The notes: a model not told the origin generated them from the letters alone. Positions 43,250 through 53,249 are shown, numbered from the stretch's first letter. The stretch: DNA of 64,000 nucleotides from Noviluteimonas caseinilytica (GCF_018406605.1 NZ_AP024545.1:806001-870000); one strand, 5' to 3'. Numbers and translations: made by a program.

Positions 43250-44977
43250 TCATGCGTCCTCGGTGACGCGCAGGACTTCTTCGATCGTGGTCACGCCGGC
43301 CAGGGCCTTCGTGATGCCGTCTTCGTACATCGTGCGCATGCCGGCCTTGCGCGCGAGCTGTTCGATCTCGCCCATGCCGGCGTGGCGCATCACGGCGCGA
43401 CGCAGTTCGTCGTCCATGACCAGGAATTCCATGATCGTCGTGCGGCCGAGGTATCCGGTGGGCGAGACCTCGGACGGTTGCGGGCGATACAGGTAGATCT
43501 CGCCTTCTGGCTGCCAGCGGCGCAGGCCGAACTTTTCGATTTCTTCCGGCGACGGGCGATAGCGTTCCGCCGTTTCGCGATGCAGCCGGCGCACGAGGCG
43601 CTGCGCGAGGATGCCGTTGACGGTGGAGGTGAGCAGGTAATCCTCCACCCCCATGTCGAGCAGGCGCGTGATGCCGCCGGCGGCGTTGTTGGTGTGCAGC
43701 GTCGACAACACCAGGTGACCGGTGAGCGCGGACTGGATCGCGATGCGCGCGGTTTCCAGGTCGCGCATTTCGCCGATCATGATGATGTCCGGGTCCTGGC
43801 GCACGATCGAACGCAAGGCATTGGCGAAATCCAGGCCGATCTGCGGCTTCGCCTGGATCTGGTTGATGCCTTCGATCTGGTATTCGACCGGATCCTCGAC
43901 CGTGATGATCTTGACGTCGCTGGTGTTGAGCTTGCTCAGCGCGGTGTAGAGCGTCGTCGTCTTGCCCGAACCGGTGGGGCCGGTGACCAGCAGGATGCCG
44001 TGCGGTTGTTCGAGCACGTGCTGGAACTGCGGCAGGAATTCGTCGGTGAAGCCGAGGCGGTGGAAGTCGAACACCACCGTCTCGCGGTCGAGCAGGCGCA
44101 TCACGACGCTTTCGCCGTGCGCGGTGGGCACGCTGCTCACGCGCAGGTCGAGTTCCTTGCCCTGCACGCGCAACATGATGCGGCCGTCCTGCGGCAGGCG
44201 GCGCTCGGCGATGTTGAGCTTCGCCATGATCTTGATGCGGCTGATGATCGCCGCCGTCAGGTTGGCCGGCGGGCTTTCGGCTTCCTCGAGCACGCCGTCG
44301 ACGCGGTAACGCACCTTCAGGCGGTTCTCGAACGGTTCGATGTGGATGTCCGACGCGCGCAGTTCCACCGCGCGCTGGATGACCAGGTTCACCAGGCGGA
44401 TGACGGGCGCTTCCGACGCGAGGTCGCGCAGGTGCTCCACGTCGTCCATGTCGCCGGTTTCGCCTTCGGCGGTTTCGATGATCGCGCCCATCGCGCTGCG
44501 GCCCTGGCCGTGCCAGCGTTCGATCAGGTCGTCGATTTCCGAACGCAACGCGATGCTCGCGCGCACCTCGCGGCCGGTGGCCAGGCGCACGGCGTCGAGC
44601 GCGTACAGGTCCTGCGGATCGGCGACCAGCACGTCGAGCACCTGGCCGTGGTCGGCCAGCGGCACGACGTGGAACTGCTTCATGAACTTGGGCGAGAGCG
44701 CCACGGTGTCCGGCGGCAGCTCGGGCGCGTCCTTCGCGCTCACCAGCGGGAGGCCGAGGACGGTAGATGCGGCTTCGGCGTGGTCGCGCTCGGACACCAG
44801 GCCCAGGCGGGCGACCAGGGACAGCAGGCTGCCGCCGGTTTCTTCCTGCAGGCGGCGGGCACGGGCGAGGTCGGCGTCCTTCAGGCGCCCGCGTTCGACG
44901 AGGGCGGCGACGATGCGTTCGTCCGCCGCGGCCTCGATACCGTCGCCTGGCGGCATGGGGTCGACGATGGCGTTCAT
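43250..44977 (-). CDS. xpsE: Type II secretion ATPase GspE (XpsE)
   Basis: 575 aa hexameric ATPase that powers pseudopilus assembly. N1E-type domain (residues 1-150), then ATPase core: GPTGSGKTTTLY with K339, Asp box ITVEDPVEYQIEGINQIQ, Walker B and His box (DIIMIGEMRDLETA, STLHTNNAAGGITRL). The tetra-cysteine zinc motif of most GspE proteins is absent: the place after LAQRLVRRL reads HRETAERYRP, and the second CxxC place has no Cys. First gene of the secretion operon; starts MNAIVDPMPPGDG. Confidence 0.96.
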   Translation of the reverse strand: MNAIVDPMPPGDGIEAAADERIVAALVERGRLKDADLARARRLQEETGGSLLSLVARLGLVSERDHAEAASTVLGLPLVSAKDAPELPPDTVALSPKFMKQFHVVPLADHGQVLDVLVADPQDLYALDAVRLATGREVRASIALRSEIDDLIERWHGQGRSAMGAIIETAEGETGDMDDVEHLRDLASEAPVIRLVNLVIQRAVELRASDIHIEPFENRLKVRYRVDGVLEEAESPPANLTAAIISRIKIMAKLNIAERRLPQDGRIMLRVQGKELDLRVSSVPTAHGESVVMRLLDRETVVFDFHRLGFTDEFLPQFQHVLEQPHGILLVTGPTGSGKTTTLYTALSKLNTSDVKIITVEDPVEYQIEGINQIQAKPQIGLDFANALRSIVRQDPDIIMIGEMRDLETARIAIQSALTGHLVLSTLHTNNAAGGITRLLDMGVEDYLLTSTVNGILAQRLVRRLHRETAERYRPSPEEIEKFGLRRWQPEGEIYLYRPQPSEVSPTGYLGRTTIMEFLVMDDELRRAVMRHAGMGEIEQLARKAGMRTMYEDGITKALAGVTTIEEVLRVTEDA

Positions 44978-45026
44978 TCGGCCTCTGGCATGCGCGGTTT
45001 TGGGTCCTTCCGTGACCCGGGTCGCG

Positions 45027-45035
45027 ACTGTAGCA
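45027..45035 (-). promoter_or_regulatory. Candidate extended -10 of the xps operon
   Basis: Minus strand reads TGC followed by TACAGT, 50 bases before the xpsE start. TGn plus four of six matches to TATAAT is suggestive; no good -35 accompanies it. Confidence 0.3.
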
Positions 45036-45188
45036 GAGCCTCCGTGGCGCCCGGATCGCCGACCAGCGGTGGCGGAACGCCGTCTGGCCGGCCGATACAG
45101 CGGCTCTGTTGCAGGCGCACCCACCCTCAAACTGTGAACCAGTTCGCATTTTGCGTGCGGGCGTCCAGTCCTACAGGGGGACACCACA

Positions 45189-48100
45189 ATGAATCCGCAC
45201 CTCGCCTCGCGCCGGGGATGGGCGCTTGCCCTTTCCGTTTTGCTGGCCTCCGCCGCCGCGCCCGCCTGGGCCGCCTGCAACGGCAACCCGAACGCCCGCA
45301 TCGATCCGACCAGCCAGACGGTGCCGGAGCGCACCGGCGGCGTCGCCACCGTGGTCACGCTGGACGGCAGCAAGTCCACGCCCGGCAACAACGACCTGGC
45401 GTTCCAGTGGACGTACGTCGGCAGCACGCCCGCCGGCCTGCCGGCGACGCTGAGCAACAGCACCGCGCAGAAGCCGACCTTCAGCGCGCCCGCCGTCGGC
45501 CCGGCCGGTGCGGCGCTGACGTTCCGCCTCACGGTGACATGCGGCACCGACACCAGTTCGATCACCACGGTCATCAACGTCACCGACGTGTTCACCAACT
45601 CGCCGCCGGTCGCGTCCGCCTTCATCTCGCCGCTCAATCCCGTCGAAGGCCAGACCGTCACGTTGAACGGCACCGCCTCCTCCGATCCGGATGGCCAGGC
45701 GCTCACCTATGCGTGGACGCAGATCTCCGGTTCGCCGACGGTCGCGCTGGCCAACGCGAACACGGCCACCGCCACGTTCGTCGCGCCCAACGTGCCCGTC
45801 ACCACGACGCTCGGCTTCCGGCTCACCGTGAGCGACGGCAGCCTGTCGAGTTTCGTCGACCGCTCCGTCAGCGTGGTCTGGACGAACGATCCGCCGATCG
45901 CCTCGCTCGTGTGTCCCGGTGGCGTCATCACCGCGAACGAAGGCGCGGGCGTCACGTTCAACGGCAACGCGTCGAACGATCCCGAAGGCGGCCCGCTCAC
46001 CTACGCGTGGGGCCAGAACGCCGGCTTGCCGAACCTCAACATCGGCGGACTCACCACGCCCTCGATCACCTTCAGCGTGCCGCACCTGGGCTACAACCAG
46101 CTCGGCGGCATGACGCTGACGCTCACGGTGAAGGACGCCGCGAACGCAACGACGTCCGCGTCGTGCGGCTTGTTCATCAAGGACGTCACCGCGCCCGTCA
46201 TCGCGGTGCCCGCCGATATCACCGCCGAAGCGACCTCCTCCGCCGGTGCCGCCGTGACCTACACCGCCACGTCGCAGGACGCGGTGGAAGACGAATTCCC
46301 GGAGCCGCTCGCCTGCGTGCCGCCGTCGGGCAGCACGTTCGCGCTGGCCGCCTTGCCGGGCAATGCGTTCATCACCTCGGTGGCGTGCGATGCGAGCGAC
46401 GCCGCCGGCAACGCAGCGCACAAGACCTTCAACATCACGGTGCGCGACACGACGGCGCCGGTGATCACGATGCCGGCCGCGTTCGCCGTGGAAGCCACCA
46501 GCGCCAGCGGCGCGACGGCGAACTTCACCGCGACGACGCTCGACGCGGTCGACGGCGCGGGCACGGCCTCGTGCGCGCCGTCCAGCGGCAGCACCTTCGC
46601 GCTCGGCGACACCACGGTGAGCTGCGGTGCGACGGATGCGCGCGGCAACAGTGCGTCGGCGCAGACGTTCGTGCTCAGCGTGATGGACACGACGGCCCCG
46701 ACGATCGACGCGCACGGCGACGTCGGCCCGATCGAAGCAACGAGCAGTGCGGGCGCCGCAGTGACGTACGCCAGTCCCGCGTCGCATGACGCCGTCGACG
46801 GCACCGGCACCGCGAGCTGCGTGCCGCCGTCCGGTTCCACGTTCGCGCTCGGCCATTCGTCCGTGCACTGCAACGCCACCGATGCGCACGGCAACCACGC
46901 GGTGCAGACCAGCTTCGATGTGCACGTGGTCGACACGACCAAGCCGACCATCGATGCGCACGACCCCGTGGGCCCGATCGAAGCGTCGTTCGCGAGCGGC
47001 GCCGTGGTGACCTACACCGCGCCGGCCACGCACGACGCCGTCGATGGCGATGGCCTGGCGCTCTGCCTGCCCGCCTCCGGCGCGACGTTCGCGCTCGGCA
47101 CCTCGACGGTCCACTGCAACAAGAGCGACGCCGCGGGCAACGCCGCCGACGAAACCACGTTCGACGTCAGCGTGGTCGACACCACGCCGCCCTCGATTGA
47201 AGTGCACGGCAACATCGCCGACGTGGAGGCAACGGGCCCGTCGGGCGCCGTCGTGACCTACACCGCGCCGGCCACGCACGACCTGGTCGACGGCACCGGC
47301 ATCGCGACCTGCCTGCCTGTCTCCGGCGCGACGTTCGCGCTCGGCACCACGCTGGTGACCTGCAACGCGGACGACGCGCACCACAATCACGCGGTCGCCA
47401 CGACGTTCACGGTGGACGTCGTCGACACGACGCCGCCGGCGATCGCCGCGCACGACGACATTCCCGGTATCGAAGCGACCAGTGCGGCCGGCGCAGTAGT
47501 GAACTACACCGCGCCCGCCACGCTCGACCTGGTGGACGGCGCCGGCACCGCGACCTGCGCACCGGCGTCGGGCGAGACGTTCGCCCTCGGCCACACCACC
47601 GTGGATTGCGATGCCACCGACGCGCATGGCAACCACGCGGTGCAGACGCACTTCGATGTCGAAGTGGTCGACACGACGCCGCCGGTGATCGACGCGCACG
47701 ACGCAGTGGCAGGGATCGAAGCCACGAGCGCGGCCGGTGCGACGGTGAGCTACACCGCGCCCGCGACGCACGACGCCGTCGACGGCATCGGCGCCGCGAC
47801 CTGCCTGCCCGCGTCCGGTTCGACGTTCGCGCTCGGCCACACGACCGTGGATTGCGATGCCACCGACGCGCACGGCAACCACGCGGTGCAGACGCACTTC
47901 GATGTCGAAGTGGTCGACACGACGCCGCCGGTGATCGATGGACACGCCGACATCCTCGGCATCGAAGCCACCGGTCCGTCCGGCGCCGCGGTCAGCTATA
48001 GCGCGCCCGCCACGCACGACGCGGTCGACGGCAACGGCACCGCGACCTGCACGCCTGTCTCGGGTGCCACCTTCGCCCTCGGCACGCACGCGGTGGATTG

Positions 48101-49238
48101 CAACGCCATCGATGCGCACGGCAACCACGCGACGACCACGCACTTCGACGTGCAGGTCATCGACAGCACGCCGCCCACCATCGACGGCCACGGCGACATC
48201 GGTCCGTTCGAAGCCACCGGCCCGTCGGGCGCCACCGTGACGTACACGCATCCGGCGACGCACGACCTCGTCGACGGCAATGGCCTGGCGACCTGCACGC
48301 CGGCGTCCGGCGCGACCTTCGCGCTCGGCGACACGACGGTGCACTGCGCGGCGACCGACCACGCGGGCAACGCGGCGACCGGCACGCACTTCAACGCCAG
48401 CGTCGTCGATACCACCGCGCCGGTGATCGCCGCGCACAGCGACCTGGTGATCGAAGCGACGAGCGCCGCGGGCGCGACGGTGAACTACACCGCGCCCGCC
48501 ACGAGCGACGCGGTCGACGGCAACGGCGTGGCGACCTGCCTGCAGGCCGCGGGCACGACGTTCCCGCTCGGCGTCACGACCGTCGCCTGCAACGCGACCG
48601 ATGCACACGGCAACCACGCGACGGGCACCAGCTTCAAGGTCACGGTGCGCGACACGACCGCGCCGGTGCTGCAACCGCACGCGGACGTCGACGCGATCGC
48701 GCCGGCCAACTCGAGCGCGGTGGTGACCTACACGCTGCCGGTCGCCACGGACCTCGTCGATGCGAGCGTCACGGTGGTGTGCGTGCAGGCCTCGGGCAGC
48801 ACGTTCGCCGCGGGCAGCACCACGATCAACTGCACGGCCACCGACGACTACGGCAACGCGTCGACCAGCAGCTTCCACGTCAACGTCAACTTCGCGTTCA
48901 CCGGCTTCTTCAAGCCGATCGACAACCTGCCGGTGGTGAACGTGGTCAAGGCGGGCCAGGCGATCCCGGTGAAGTTCGCGCTGGGCGGCAACCAGGGCCT
49001 GGCGATCTTCGCCGCGGGCTTCCCGAAGTCGATCGTGATGACGTGCAACGGCGCGGTGCAGGACGCGGTGGAGGAAACCGTGACCGCCGGCGGCAGCAGC
49101 CTCAGCTACGACGCGGGCGCCGGCCAGTACATCTACGTGTGGAAGACCGACAAGACCTGGGCGGGCACGTGCCGCCAGTTGCAGGTCAAGTTCACGGACG
49201 GCAGCACCAAGGTGGCGAACTTCAACTTCACGCGCTGA
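45189..49238 (+). CDS. Large exported HYR-repeat protein with C-terminal PxKF-type domain
   Basis: 1349 aa. A signal peptide (ALALSVLLASAAAPAWA, cleavage near residue 29) is followed by three Ig/PKD-like domains (to about residue 330; NPVEGQTVTLNGTASSDPDG, NEGAGVTFNGNASNDPEG). Then come 11 HYR-type repeats of about 82 residues (333-1233). The C-terminal domain reads NLPVVNVVKAGQAIPVKFAL and YIYVWKTDKTWAGTCRQLQVKF, the PxKF type. Each HYR repeat has paired Cys that may form disulphides. It is probably secreted or surface-bound; HYR domains are linked to adhesion. No anchor (LPxTG, autotransporter barrel, sorting tag) is visible. GGGGG lies 8 bases before the ATG. Divergent from the type II secretion operon. 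Confidence 0.88.
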   Translation: MNPHLASRRGWALALSVLLASAAAPAWAACNGNPNARIDPTSQTVPERTGGVATVVTLDGSKSTPGNNDLAFQWTYVGSTPAGLPATLSNSTAQKPTFSAPAVGPAGAALTFRLTVTCGTDTSSITTVINVTDVFTNSPPVASAFISPLNPVEGQTVTLNGTASSDPDGQALTYAWTQISGSPTVALANANTATATFVAPNVPVTTTLGFRLTVSDGSLSSFVDRSVSVVWTNDPPIASLVCPGGVITANEGAGVTFNGNASNDPEGGPLTYAWGQNAGLPNLNIGGLTTPSITFSVPHLGYNQLGGMTLTLTVKDAANATTSASCGLFIKDVTAPVIAVPADITAEATSSAGAAVTYTATSQDAVEDEFPEPLACVPPSGSTFALAALPGNAFITSVACDASDAAGNAAHKTFNITVRDTTAPVITMPAAFAVEATSASGATANFTATTLDAVDGAGTASCAPSSGSTFALGDTTVSCGATDARGNSASAQTFVLSVMDTTAPTIDAHGDVGPIEATSSAGAAVTYASPASHDAVDGTGTASCVPPSGSTFALGHSSVHCNATDAHGNHAVQTSFDVHVVDTTKPTIDAHDPVGPIEASFASGAVVTYTAPATHDAVDGDGLALCLPASGATFALGTSTVHCNKSDAAGNAADETTFDVSVVDTTPPSIEVHGNIADVEATGPSGAVVTYTAPATHDLVDGTGIATCLPVSGATFALGTTLVTCNADDAHHNHAVATTFTVDVVDTTPPAIAAHDDIPGIEATSAAGAVVNYTAPATLDLVDGAGTATCAPASGETFALGHTTVDCDATDAHGNHAVQTHFDVEVVDTTPPVIDAHDAVAGIEATSAAGATVSYTAPATHDAVDGIGAATCLPASGSTFALGHTTVDCDATDAHGNHAVQTHFDVEVVDTTPPVIDGHADILGIEATGPSGAAVSYSAPATHDAVDGNGTATCTPVSGATFALGTHAVDCNAIDAHGNHATTTHFDVQVIDSTPPTIDGHGDIGPFEATGPSGATVTYTHPATHDLVDGNGLATCTPASGATFALGDTTVHCAATDHAGNAATGTHFNASVVDTTAPVIAAHSDLVIEATSAAGATVNYTAPATSDAVDGNGVATCLQAAGTTFPLGVTTVACNATDAHGNHATGTSFKVTVRDTTAPVLQPHADVDAIAPANSSAVVTYTLPVATDLVDASVTVVCVQASGSTFAAGSTTINCTATDDYGNASTSSFHVNVNFAFTGFFKPIDNLPVVNVVKAGQAIPVKFALGGNQGLAIFAAGFPKSIVMTCNGAVQDAVEETVTAGGSSLSYDAGAGQYIYVWKTDKTWAGTCRQLQVKFTDGSTKVANFNFTR
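46184..48890 (+). repeat. Eleven tandem HYR-coding repeats, 246-bp period
   Basis: Each unit opens with the codons for D-T-T-x-P. Openings fall at 46184, 46446, 46686, 46932, 47178, 47424, 47670, 47916, 48162, 48408 and 48651. From 46686 to 48408 the spacing is exactly 246 bases seven times. The stretches 47600-47690 and 47846-47936 are nearly identical in DNA, pointing to recent duplication or gene conversion. Confidence 0.9.
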
Positions 49239-49262
49239 CCCCCTGATTCGGCGCGGAAGGCG

Positions 49263-49296
49263 GAAGGCCCGGTCGCGAGACCGGGCCTTCTTTTTT
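49263..49296 (+). terminator. Intrinsic terminator of the HYR-protein gene
   Basis: Perfect 12-bp stem GAAGGCCCGGTC/GACCGGGCCTTC with GCGA loop followed by six T (49291-49296), 24 bases after the stop codon. It ends at the purL stop on the other strand. Confidence 0.9.
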
Positions 49297-52200
49297 CAAC
49301 CGACGCGGGCGCGCGCGTTGCGGAACATCCGCATCCACGGCGAATCGTGGCCCCACTCGCGCGGCGCCCAGCTGTAGTTCGCGCTGCGCAACGTGCGTTC
49401 CGGATGCGGCATCAGGATGGTGACGCGACCGTCGCGCGTGGTGAGGCCGGCGATGCCGTCGGGCGAACCGTTGGGGTTGGCGGGATACAACTCCGCCGCA
49501 CGCCCGTCGCCTTCGACGTAACGCAACGCGATGTGCGCGACCTGCGCATCCATCGGATCGTCGAACGATGCGCGACCTTCGCCGTGCGCCACCGCGACCG
49601 GGATGCGCGAGCCCGCCATGTCGCGCAGGAAGATCGACGGCGTCTCGAACACTTCCAGCATCGCCAGGCGCGCTTCGTACTGTTCGCTGCGGTTGCGCAG
49701 GAAGCGCGGCCAGTGTTCGGCGCCCGGGATGATCGGCTTGAGCTGCGCCAGCATCTGGCAACCGTTGCACACGCCGAGCGCGAAGGTGTCGCCGCGTTCG
49801 AAGAAGCGCGCGAACGCCTCGCGCATCTCCGCGCGTTCCAGGATCGACGTGGCCCAGCCGCGGCCCGCGCCGAGCACGTCGCCGTAGCTGAACCCGCCGC
49901 ACGCGACGAAGCCGGTGAAATCGTCCAGGCGCATGCGCCCGGCGATGAGGTCGCTCATGTGCACGTCGACCGCGGCGAAGCCCGCGCGGTCGAAGCCGAA
50001 CGCCGTTTCGATCTGGCTGTTGACGCCCTGCTCGCGCAGGATCGCCACGCGCGGACGCGCGCCGGTGCCGATGTACGGCGCCGCGATGTCTTCGGCGGGA
50101 TCGAACGTGAGCTTCGGCTGCAGGCCCGGCGCATCGAAGCGGCGCGTGGACACGCGTTCTTCGTCGGCGCATTCCGGGTTGTCGCGCAGGCGCTGCATGG
50201 CGTGCGTCACCGACCACCACGCATCGAACAACGCATCCCAGCGCCATTCGGTGAGCAGCGTGTTGTCGCGCATCACGCGCACGACGGGGCCGGTGGTGGG
50301 GCGCGCGATGCGCTGCGCGCAATCGATCAGGCCATGGCGCGCGACGAGGTCGGCGAATTCCGCGCGATCCTCCGAAGCGATCTGCACCAGCGCGCCGAGC
50401 TCCTCGTTGAACAGCGTGCGGAACGGATCCTCGCCCCAGCCATCGAGCGAGATGTCCAGGCCGACGTGCGAGGTGAACGCCATTTCGCACAGCGCCGCGA
50501 ACGCGCCGCCGTCGGAACGATCGTGGTACGCCAGCAGCAAGCCCGCTTCGCGTGCATCGCGGATCAGTTCGAAGAACGCGCGCAGGCGCTGCGGATCGTC
50601 GAGGTCCGGCACCGCGCCCGCGAACGCCGGCAGCGTGCCGTTGCTCGCGCCCGCTTCGGGATGGCACTGCGCCAGGATCGAACCGCCGAGGCGCTGCTTG
50701 CCGCCGCCGAGGCCGATCAGCCACACCTCGGTCTCGGTGTCGCGCGCCAGCAGCGGCGTGAGTTGCGTGCGCACGTCGTCGACCGGCGCGAAGGCGGAGA
50801 CGATCAGCGACACCGGCGACACGGATTTCCGCGCCACGCCATCGCTGTGCCACTGCGCCTGCATCGACAGCGAGTCCTTGCCGACCGGGATACTGAGGTC
50901 GAGCGCGGGGCACAGTTCCAGGCCCACGGCGCGCACGGCCTCGAACAGTTTCGCGTCTTCGCCCGGGTGGCCGGCCGCGGCCATCCAGTTGGCGGACAGC
51001 TTGACCTGGTCGAGCGCGACGACGGGCGCGGCGCACAGGTTGGTGATCGCTTCGCCCACCGCCATGCGCGCGGCGGCGGCAGCGTCGAGCAACGCGAGCG
51101 GCGCGCGTTCGCCCACCGCCATCGCTTCGCCGGCGAAGCCCGTGTAATCGGCGAGCGTGATCGCGCAATCGGCGACGGGCATCTGCCACGGGCCGACCAG
51201 CTGGTCGCGCGCGGTGAGGCCGCCGACGGTGCGGTCGCCAATGGTGATCAGGAAGTTTTTCGCAGCGACGGTGGGATGCGCGAGCACGCGCAGGCCGGCG
51301 GCGTTGAGGTCGAGTGCGCCCAGCGCGAGTTCGGGCCAGCGCGGCGGCGAGGGCGTCGAGGTATCGCGATGCATCTTCGGCGCCTTGCCGAACAGCACGT
51401 CCATCGGCAGATCGATCGCGCGGTCATCGGGCAATGCATCGGGCGCGGCGCCCTTCGCGACGATGAGGCGTTCTTCCGCCGTCGCGTAGCCGACCACCGC
51501 GAACGGGCAGCGCTCGCGCAGGCACAGCGCGGCGAATTCGGCGACGCGCTCGGGCGCCAGGCCCATCACGTAGCGTTCCTGCGATTCGTTGCACCACAAC
51601 TGCATCGGCGACAACGACGGGTCGTCGGACGGCACGCGATCGAGGTCGATGATGCCGCCCACGCCGGAGTCGTGCAGCAATTCCGGGATCGCGTTGGACA
51701 GGCCGCCTGCGCCCACGTCGTGGATCGAGAGGATCGGATTGTCGTCGCCGAGCGCAACGCAGCGGTCGATGACTTCCTGCGCGCGGCGTTCCATCTCCGG
51801 GTTGTCGCGCTGCACGGAAGCGAAGTCGAGGTCTTCGGCGCTGTCGCCGGACGCCACGGAACTCGCCGCACCACCGCCCAGGCCGATCAGCATCGCCGGC
51901 CCCCCGAGCACGATCACCGCATCGCCCGGCGAGAGCGGACGCTTGGCGACCATCGCGCGATCCATCGTGCCGATGCCGCCGGCCAGCATGATCGGCTTGT
52001 CGTACGCGCGCGCCAGGCCTTCGCCTTCGGCGAGTTCGAAGCTGCGGAAATACCCGTTGAGGTTCGGGCGACCGAATTCGTTGTTGAACGCCGCCGCGCC
52101 CAGCGGGCCGTCGAGCATGATCTCCAGCGCCGGCGCCATGCGCGGGTTGAGCGCGCGATGCGCTTCCCACGGTTGCGGCAGCGTGGGGATGCGCAGGTGC

Positions 52201-53213
52201 GACACGGAGAACCCGCACAGGCCCGCCTTCGGGCGGCCGCCGCGACCGGTGGCGCCTTCGTCGCGGATCTCGCCGCCCGCGCCCGTCGATGCACCGGGGA
52301 ACGGCGAGATCGCGGTGGGATGGTTGTGCGTTTCGACCTTGATGCAGAACGCGCCGGGCAGCGGCGCTTCGGCGCGGTATTCCTGCGTGTGCGGATCCGG
52401 GCGGAAGCGCTGCGCGACCGGGCCTTCGACCACCGCCGCGTTGTCGCTGTACGCGGAGAGCGTGTGCTGCGGCGTCTTCGCGTGCGTGTGCTTGATCATC
52501 TTGAACAGCGAGACGGCCTGGCCGTTGGCGTGCTGTTCGCGGCCGTCGATGGTCCAGCCGGCGTTGAAGATCTTGTGGCGGCAATGCTCGGAGTTGGCCT
52601 GCGCGAACATCATCAGTTCGACGTCGTGCGGGTCGCGCGCGAGTTCGCCGTAACGGTCGCGGAGGTAATCGATCTCGTCGTCGGCCAGCGCGAGGCCGAG
52701 GCGCACGTTGGCAACATCGAGCTGCATCAGCGGGACGCGTTCCAGCGCGGCCTTGTCGGGCGTGGCGAACATCGCGGCGCCCGCGTCGCGATCGGCGACG
52801 AGCGATTGCGTCATCGGATCGTGCAGCAGGCGGGCGAGCGCGGATTGCGTGGCGACGTCGTCGGGCCAGCCGGCCACGTCCAGGCGCAGGCCGCGTTCGA
52901 CGCGCTGCACCGGCAGGTCGGCGCCGTGCAGCAGTTCGGTCGCCTTGCTCGCCCACGGCGAGATCGTGCCGAGGCGCGGGAGGACGTAGCGGGAGATGGC
53001 ACCGGATTCGCGCGGCGCCTGTGCGTCGCCGGCTTCGAGGATGCGGTGGAGCGCGGCGCGGTCGAGGCCGGCTGCGTCCGCCGCCGTCGGCTGGACCCAG
53101 TAGGTGAACCACGCGCCCTGCAGGCGCAGCCCGGGCGAGATCGCGCGGAGGCGGGCTTCGAGCCGTTCGCGGCGGAACGGCGACAGGGCCGGATGGCCCT
53201 CCAACACGATCAT
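49296..53213 (-). CDS. purL: Phosphoribosylformylglycinamidine synthase (large single-chain form)
   Basis: Fourth step of purine synthesis; 1305 aa, the single-chain form with its own glutaminase. N-terminal domain, then the two FGAM synthase halves (CIKVETHNHPTAISPFPGA, MLAGGIGTMDR, LSIHDVGAGGLSNAIPELLHD, PVGKDSLSMQAQW). The C-terminal class I glutaminase has ILREQGVNSQIE, VACGGFSYGDVLGAGRGWA and the nucleophile C1149 in GVCNGCQ, with AHGEG for the His/Glu. Start MIVLEGHPALSPFR is typical. Confidence 0.98.
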   Translation of the reverse strand: MIVLEGHPALSPFRRERLEARLRAISPGLRLQGAWFTYWVQPTAADAAGLDRAALHRILEAGDAQAPRESGAISRYVLPRLGTISPWASKATELLHGADLPVQRVERGLRLDVAGWPDDVATQSALARLLHDPMTQSLVADRDAGAAMFATPDKAALERVPLMQLDVANVRLGLALADDEIDYLRDRYGELARDPHDVELMMFAQANSEHCRHKIFNAGWTIDGREQHANGQAVSLFKMIKHTHAKTPQHTLSAYSDNAAVVEGPVAQRFRPDPHTQEYRAEAPLPGAFCIKVETHNHPTAISPFPGASTGAGGEIRDEGATGRGGRPKAGLCGFSVSHLRIPTLPQPWEAHRALNPRMAPALEIMLDGPLGAAAFNNEFGRPNLNGYFRSFELAEGEGLARAYDKPIMLAGGIGTMDRAMVAKRPLSPGDAVIVLGGPAMLIGLGGGAASSVASGDSAEDLDFASVQRDNPEMERRAQEVIDRCVALGDDNPILSIHDVGAGGLSNAIPELLHDSGVGGIIDLDRVPSDDPSLSPMQLWCNESQERYVMGLAPERVAEFAALCLRERCPFAVVGYATAEERLIVAKGAAPDALPDDRAIDLPMDVLFGKAPKMHRDTSTPSPPRWPELALGALDLNAAGLRVLAHPTVAAKNFLITIGDRTVGGLTARDQLVGPWQMPVADCAITLADYTGFAGEAMAVGERAPLALLDAAAAARMAVGEAITNLCAAPVVALDQVKLSANWMAAAGHPGEDAKLFEAVRAVGLELCPALDLSIPVGKDSLSMQAQWHSDGVARKSVSPVSLIVSAFAPVDDVRTQLTPLLARDTETEVWLIGLGGGKQRLGGSILAQCHPEAGASNGTLPAFAGAVPDLDDPQRLRAFFELIRDAREAGLLLAYHDRSDGGAFAALCEMAFTSHVGLDISLDGWGEDPFRTLFNEELGALVQIASEDRAEFADLVARHGLIDCAQRIARPTTGPVVRVMRDNTLLTEWRWDALFDAWWSVTHAMQRLRDNPECADEERVSTRRFDAPGLQPKLTFDPAEDIAAPYIGTGARPRVAILREQGVNSQIETAFGFDRAGFAAVDVHMSDLIAGRMRLDDFTGFVACGGFSYGDVLGAGRGWATSILERAEMREAFARFFERGDTFALGVCNGCQMLAQLKPIIPGAEHWPRFLRNRSEQYEARLAMLEVFETPSIFLRDMAGSRIPVAVAHGEGRASFDDPMDAQVAHIALRYVEGDGRAAELYPANPNGSPDGIAGLTTRDGRVTILMPHPERTLRSANYSWAPREWGHDSPWMRMFRNARARVG

Positions 53214-53243
53214 CGCTGGGGGTAACCGATGGACGGGCCCGGC

Positions 53244-53249
53244 ATTCTA
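53244..53249 (-). promoter_or_regulatory. Candidate -10 hexamer for purL
   Basis: TAGAAT on the minus strand, 30 bases before the purL start, in the GC-rich gap after dsbC. A -35 at proper spacing is not visible (CCTTGG is the closest). Confidence 0.3.

Noticed and set aside
45171..48878. Reading frame of 1235 codons on the minus strand opposite the HYR protein gene
   Set aside because: Same cause as opposite purL; the repeats on the coding strand make its translation look repetitive. The plus frame has signal peptide, domains, ribosome binding site and terminator.
49347..53225. Reading frame of 1292 codons on the plus strand opposite purL
   Set aside because: It is the mirror of a highly conserved gene in high-GC DNA with strong third-position bias. 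The protein is an Arg/His/Ala-rich string without domains. purL explains the region.
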